Of a stretch of DNA of 64,000 nt, positions 58,301-64,000 are shown in pieces. The notes below the pieces were generated by a model, which worked only from the letters and a program-made list of their open reading frames with translations, searched no databases and was not told the origin of the DNA. Position 1 is the first letter of the stretch; each line of letters begins with the position of its first letter. A program made the translations under genes and the position numbers. Source of the stretch: Capniomyces stellatus (Eukaryota > Kickxellomycota > Harpellomycetes > Harpellales > Legeriomycetaceae); assembly GCA_001661515.1 (NCBI GenBank), contig LUVW01000014.1, positions 1 through 64,000 on the forward strand, in the 5' to 3' direction.

Positions 58301-60105
58301 AACTTGTTATTGAAAAAGTAAAAAAACAAAAAAGAAGCGAAAAAAAGTGAAAAGTGAAAAGTGAAAAAAAGTTTAAAATTTATGCATTTGAATACAGGTT
58401 TAAATAACCAGATTTGGGCGTGACGCTTGGCCACGCTGCTTCTCTTAACATACGCACTCTTTATTTGCTCAGCTCTATTTCAGTTGATTACACCCAACAT
58501 AACCAACAAATTCACATCACTAAATTGTCACTTGACGGTTCGTTCAAACAAGCTTGTATGACTTTAAACCATTTATCTCTTTCTTTTCTACCGCTGTACT
58601 GCACTAGCCTTTCCAAGTAGTAAACAAAACTACAAAAAAAAGAAAAATAAAAAACAATTGAGTGTTAAAGCGGGTTTAATTGAAATAGACAGTCTTTTAG
58701 CAGTTTCATTAGCTGACTGTTATTTGGTTACAAGAAAACCGAGTAAAAAAAAAAAAAAGTCAGTAAGGATACACTAACAAAGAAAAAAAAATTGTATTCC
58801 ACAGGAAAAATAAAATCAAAGAAAACCCCGTCGTATGTAGGCGCGTCGAGGTAACCAAGTTGCTGCCACTTGTTAAGCTTCCGTGCGGTGTTCGCAATCC
58901 TTCCAGCTTACAAAGATGATGAGGGTGGGGGGTTTTTTTTTGGACTCCAAGTCATGTTTGTTTTGGCGTCTGTCAGTTACCTGCTGTTGGAATGTTAAAC
59001 ACATACATTGTGGCTTTATAAAACGAGATCACACAACATGATATCGCAAAGAGTTACTACCTCATTATCATTTCACATCTACATGGACAAATTTATACAT
59101 ATGCATGTACCACCCTTATCTAATCTGTCCAACAGGAAATATTTATCTAAACTGTTTACACATTCGTATTCTGGTTAGTAGTTGGCTAGACGTGGCTTTA
59201 ACCTTTTTGTTTTTAATAGGTTTAACAATTATAAACTGAACACCTATTACAAAACTAGCACTTACAATCTAATATAATATTATAAACTTTTTTTTTTGAG
59301 CGTGTAATTGATAACTCTGTGTAACAAAAGCGACATCAAGTAAACAGTGGTTGAATAAACATTTCTAGTTATACAAAAAAGAAAATTAGATATGAGGTTT
59401 TTTTTATTGCGATTATTGAAGATAGATATGAGATTTTGACCGGCCATGTTTGGTTTAAAATAGATGTCTTCGTCGTATGAGAGTTTTTTGTGTGTTGTAG
59501 TTTGCGTACGCTTATGCGATTTTATGAAACGAATTTGCTACACTGATGAGCCAATTTGTGATTTAAGGCTTTGGTTTCAGCTCTGTTTTTTCTCTCTCAT
59601 TTCCACTTTTACTTTAGTAAGTTTGAACGATAGCAAAGCAAATAGCAAAATGGCTTCAGCATGAAGCGAAACTAAACGAGCTATATACCTTTTTTTTTAC
59701 AGAAACGTTAATTGATAAAAAAAAAAGACGTTGGCAAAGAGGACAAGGCTGTTGGTAATCAAATGGTGTTGTGTGTAAAATAAAGAAAGGTAAAAAAAAC
59801 GATAATACCAGATATGATAGTTTATTGAAAATAGTGCTGGAGAAAGAAAAGCAAATAACTGAAGTGAAAAAAAATATAGAAAAAGTTGGAAAAAGTAGTG
59901 TCGAAATCGTAGTTAAATAGTAAGTGATGAAAATACCAAATATGAAAAAGACATAGTTGAAAGCAAAAAAAAACAGGAGGGAAAAATGGAAAAGTACGGA
60001 AAAATTAAGCCATTTAGTAGGATTGCCAATTTTAATTTTAAATTGATTTCAATACTTTTTTTTTTTTAGAAAAAAAAGAAAGAAAAGCAGGGATTTGACA
60101 CGGTA
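55329..60105. other. 4.8-kb gene-poor stretch upstream of CK1
   Basis: No gene can be supported. The + strand of 56200-57700 is strongly pyrimidine-biased, with a TTTCTTTA microsatellite (56663-56725). A small GC-richer island lies at 58820-58931. The remainder is AT-rich with A/T runs. It may include a long CK1 leader or regulatory DNA; this is inference. Confidence 0.5.
56663..56725. repeat. (TTTCTTTA)n microsatellite
   Basis: About seven copies of TTTCTTTA-type units in pyrimidine-rich DNA. Confidence 0.9.
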
Positions 60106-62320
60106 TTATTTCTCAGCTTCAGATTCGGGCTGTGTTGGTTTGATGTCAACGACAGCGACGCTTGAGCCTGAGCTTGGCTGGTGCAACTCAAACTCTTTCT
60201 CCAACTCTTCAGCAGCAGCAGAACTTTCAACAGTCTCCTGGGTGGGACTGGTGTCGATTAGGTGACGGGATTTGATAAACTCATACCATTCTTCTTCTGT
60301 TTTCCCATTAAGCAGCGCCACAACCAACACAGTCATGTTGTCACAGCCAACACCTCCTAGTCCACTCTCATTGGCCAAACAGTCCATCATAATAGACTCG
60401 CATATTTCCTCCAATGAGACGCCCTGTGCAATGCGGTTGCGGACGTAAAAAACTACCTGCTGGTTGTTTAAACAGTCCCAAATACCTACCAATCAAATAC
60501 CATGCCGTTGAGTATCACTGTGTATAAATTACAACACACAGACAAATATTTGCCTAATTATAGTTGGGAGGAGAATGAATTTACCATCGCAAGCAATAAC
60601 CACAAACTCGTCTTCGGATGTAATCTCGTGTTTGATAACGTCAGGGTAAGCTAGCAAACAACAACAGGGAATCGTTAGTAGCTGGACCAACAGTCAATGT
60701 CAGAGTAAATAATATATATATAAACGCTTACCAGTAACAACTTGTTGCTCAGCTGGCAGATTTTCGTTTCTTTTAAAGTCAAAGTCGCCCAAAGCTCTTG
60801 ATAGGGCAAGGTTTCCTAATTAGCCACACGTAAATAGATACACAGATGTCGGTTATCGTAGCTAGACCAGACTCAACAAGTAAAAAAAGATAGGCAAGAG
60901 TACTATAGAGTGCTTTGGAGCACTGTAAAGTACGAAAAGTATGGCAAAACGGATAAAAATCTTACCGTTAACTCTGTTAAACTCGACATATCCTCCACCA
61001 TCAACAATCCTCTTATACTCGCCTATTGGAGTTAAACAAAATATTGTTGTTAATTACAAAAGCACATTACTGAATAGCCTTGACATGCGGCTTTACAGTA
61101 ATACAATATTTTTTTGTCATAACTACTGACCCTCATCGCTGGGCTTGTGGTCATAAGAAAGCTCGGTTGGGTTTCCTGCTGAGCTTAAAACCGACCGTGA
61201 ATCACCTGCATTACCCTACAAACACAACCCAACAGACACCCATTAGTTAGACCCTTAACAACCAAGATAATTAGGCCCCAAAAAGGAACCGGATTAAGGT
61301 AATGACAAAAGTCCTCTTCAAACAGCTTACACAGTATATAGTTCCTTCAGGAGTAATGAGTGTGCACACTGCTGTACATCCTGCCGGGTCTCCGATCTCT
61401 CTGAATCCTATTTACACAACAACAATATGTTATTAATACACACACTATATAAAAACAACAGTGTTAGCTGTGCGCCAGATGAAGCAGAATCATAACCATC
61501 ACATATCTGTATTTGGTCAGGTTTGTTCTTACGTTCTCTAAGCTTCTTATCTGCAGATAGGAATCCTTTTTGAATAGCCAAGTCATACTCTCCTTTTGCA
61601 AAATGTTCTGACTCAAAAATATGTGTGTGCAGTTCCTCTCCAGCATAAATGGCTGCATTTTTACCTATTTTTGCAGTAAATTAAGTGACATTTAAATCAC
61701 CAAGTATTGGAACTATTTTGCTGATGCTGCTCTATTCGCGCATTGCAGTTGCTACCTGGGCAGGTTGCGTAAAACAAAACACAATATACCCCGATAGTCA
61801 AGTATATAGCTATATACAACTTACCACCATGTCCATCAAACACAGCAAAAAATGCGACGTTAGATTCTGGATGAATTTTTAATAGCGTTGTATGTGCATC
61901 CTCCATGCCTAAGTAAAGCAATTCAAAACATTTAGTATTCGTGTTGGGTTCTCTATGTCTCTTGTATAAATCTGATGGCAAAAAACAGTATGATTTTATG
62001 CCCCTCCTTGAGGGATAAATCGTTAATAAACCATCACAGCCAATCCAAATTGAACTATTCAAATCAGCCGTTCTTAATCGTATTCATTGCTCTTTCTGGT
62101 TCTTGAAAGTTTAAGATTAAACCACTTTATGAAATCTTTTTTATATACTCAAGTGTGGTTAATAGACCAGAGCATCAACAAGAAAAATAAAACGATGCTC
62201 ATCTGCCATATACTTACTGAGTCTCCATCCTTGCATAGATGAGGCTGCGTACAAGTATTTTTCATCACCTCCTTTTGTAGTTTCCTTTTCTACAAGCGGC
62301 TCTGATAGTGTCTGTCCCAT
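60106..62320 (-). CDS. PTC2: PP2C-type Ser/Thr phosphatase (Ptc2/Ptc3-like)
   Basis: Mg2+/Mn2+-dependent phosphatase of the PPM family; Ptc2/3 homologues switch off stress-MAPK and DNA-damage-checkpoint kinases. Nine exons on the minus strand: 62218-62320, 61825-61908, 61533-61664, 61331-61407, 61131-61215, 60966-61022, 60732-60815, 60585-60650 and 60106-60485, giving 355 residues. Most junctions are phase 1 and all are consistent. The start MGQTLSEP matches Ptc2/3 and has a myristoylation-type Gly2. Metal-binding motifs are intact: MQGWRLSMEDAHTT, FFAVFDGHGG, GNAGDSRSVLSS, GNLALSRALGDFDFK, VVIACDGIWDCLNNQQVV and GVGCDNMTVLVV. The C-terminal 60 residues are Glu/Ser-rich. Intron 5 uses a GTCAGT donor. 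Identification is secure. Confidence 0.96.
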
Positions 62321-63632
62321 GATGTAGATTTATATTTATTTATTTTCGAGGAGACTTGGTGTACTACACTGTATTTGTGTTTGTGTTATTGTTCGGCTTG
62401 GTTAAGTTTGGGTAGATTTCAATTAACTCTGGGTTCAATTCAAATAATACAAACAGTAATTGCGATTGCTCTGGTTGTATACGTTCTGGTTGTATACGTT
62501 CTAATAATTTTGATTTTGCTGTTTATATATCAGTATATGCTAAAAGTATAATTACGAGGCCAAGTTTGTGTTTTATAAATTGAATTGAAACAATTTTTGG
62601 CGTAGCTCTTGGTATGTTATTAACAGCACTTTTCGGTTTTTAAGTTGGCTCGGTTTTTTTTTGTTATTTTTATGGCTCAATTACAAAAAGAATATTATTA
62701 TTTTTATAAAGGAAACTTTGCAAGTGTTCAATCTTGTTTACTGCCTTTTTCAACTCCAACTTTATTCTCAGCTATTTCAGAGTCTCGGTTAAATAATCAG
62801 GAAAAATAAAACAGGTCTGGCAAATTTGGTTCTAGGCAATTATGATATTATTAATAAACTTGCGTATTAGCGTGGAGAAATCCGTTCTCTGTAAAAAAAC
62901 ACAAAAAAAACATAATAACCTCTGATTTATTTTCTTTATTTTAGTTGTTTGTTTTTAATTGTTTGCTTTTGCTTTTGCTTTTGCTTTTTATTTACGCTAA
63001 TTATAGTCTTCAATTACACTAAAAAGCAGCACAATTTGTTAATGCGAATTAATCATTTGAATTTCTATTACGCAACGCCTTTTTAATTACGTTTACTTGA
63101 TTGTTTTTTTTCCATTAGCTTTTCGATTAATTTTTCGCAACCACGACAAAACGCAACCATTTAAACCCCCTCATTTGTTTATAGCATTGGCTTAGTAAGC
63201 ATCTCCATCTTGATTCGCTAGCTCCTTTATTACATTAACATTTGAATTTGTACTGCTTTGGTTACATCTGTACTGCAGATTTGCTTTTGCACAATCAAGC
63301 TTATTTGCGCTTCTTTCTTTACAAATACTAAACAATGAGCACATCTTAACAGCATTTTGTCTTGGCTGATTCACCGACATTTTGATGGTACCAAGAAACT
63401 CACAGTGCGTTACGCCTAAATTATATTACGTTGTGTACCTCCCCTCAACCCATCTCAGTCACAATACTTGATTTGATCTACCTTTTCACGATTGATAAAA
63501 TGGAAAGTATCGGTCGTAAAACGAAGAAGTTGTGAAAGGGCAAAAATAAGGTTGTACTTTTTAAGGCATGAAGACCTTGAGCGTAATTATCTAAAATGCT
63601 TCTTCTTTTTTATGTCACAACACAACCCATCT
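62321..63632. other. 1.3-kb intergenic stretch
   Basis: Promoter side of the phosphatase gene. It holds a TTGCTT array at about 62964-62988 and a 62-codon Cys-containing frame (63192-63380, -) too weak to call a gene. Confidence 0.5.
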
Positions 63633-64000
63633 TTAAACCAAAAGGTTTTGGGACTGTAAAATAAATAAATTAGTCAGATACCGTGTGGATTTATTGGAAG
63701 AAAGAAAAACCGAGAGAAAAAATTACACACTACATGCTAGGCATTGCTTACCCAACAAGCTAAAGCCACATTTTATTAAAACTAATATATTTATCATTAT
63801 CTCGTATTCTATGGTATGGCCAAACTCGAGCAAATCACCCTCATAACGTACAACTAACGCATGATTACCGATTTCGTAAAAATAGGCCATATTATGGTAC
63901 ATCAAGACTATATTAAGAACCCCACCGTTTTGGATATACCTCATTGACTGCTTGTTCATGAGCCAACGCTTCTTTTTCGGTGTTTTTTCCAGTTCTCAAC
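63633..64000 (-). CDS. Possible 3' end of a minus-strand gene running off the window
   Basis: From the window edge down to 63940 the minus strand reads LRTGKNTEKEALAHEQAVNE in one frame, ending at a GTATAT donor in phase 0. A good acceptor (TTATTTTACAG) lies at 63654-63655 and would add SQNLLV and a stop (63633-63653). The amino-acid mix looks coding rather than AT-driven, but only 27 residues are visible, so no family can be named. Alternatively the frame simply ends by chance. Confidence 0.35.

Overview
This is a eukaryotic nuclear window: AT-rich, with poly-A/T runs and microsatellites between genes, and intron-rich genes with GT-AG junctions (mostly GTAAG/GTATG donors). The gene set (FG nucleoporin Nup54/57, RPB6, cap-binding CBP20, Mps1 and CK1 kinases, Alg1, a fungal-type POT peptide transporter, an Slm1/2-like PH protein) points to a fungus. 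A membrane ADAM metalloprotease, TMEM42, NDUFAF6 and an ACC-synthase-like aminotransferase together suggest an early-diverging lineage such as the zygomycete/Kickxellomycotina group. That placement is inference. No bacterial operons, phage, CRISPR arrays or intact transposons are visible.

Layout. 1-2 kb: a TAGTG array and non-coding DNA. 2.0-4.9 kb (+): ADAM protease. 6.1-9.9 kb (+): Mps1/TTK kinase. 10.4-11.8 kb (-): glutathione-dependent formaldehyde dehydrogenase. 12.5-14.0 kb (+): a decayed ankyrin-repeat gene. 14.6-16.2 kb (+): CBP20. 16.6 kb (-): tRNA-Ser(CGA). 17.1-18.0 kb (-): RPB6. 18.5-19.4 kb (+): TMEM42-like protein. 19.8-22.1 kb (-): Nup54/57. 22.9-24.6 kb (-): PPIL4 cyclophilin with an RD-rich tail. 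25.0-26.6 kb (-): PLP aminotransferase. 28.5-29.6 kb (+): frequenin/NCS-1. 31.5-33.1 kb (+): peptide transporter. 33.8-36.8 kb (-): Alg1. 37.8 kb (+): tRNA-Arg(ACG). 38.0-41.0 kb (-): a large protein I do not recognise. 43.2-45.1 kb (+): Slm1/2-like PH protein. 46.0-47.1 kb (+): HPRT. 47.6-48.4 kb (-): a Lys-rich protein. 50.3-52.2 kb (-): NDUFAF6. 53.0-55.3 kb (-): CK1 with a polyglutamine tail. 55.3-60.1 kb: a 4.8-kb gene-poor stretch. 60.1-62.3 kb (-): PP2C phosphatase. The far edge may hold the 3' end of another minus-strand gene.

The genes are unrelated housekeeping functions (splicing/cap binding, nuclear pore, transcription, ER glycosylation, purine salvage, complex I assembly, signalling). 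I see no co-functional cluster. Exon joins were worked out by eye from splice motifs, reading phase and family homology. Wherever a joined length is given, the exon lengths add up to an open frame ending at a stop. The features most worth a second look are the tiny first coding exons (down to 6 nt), a GC-AG intron in CBP20, higher-order repeats in the FG domain, an Alg1 lacking the usual N-terminal membrane segment, an in-frame 21-bp repeat upstream of the ADAM start, and the unidentified 38-41 kb gene.
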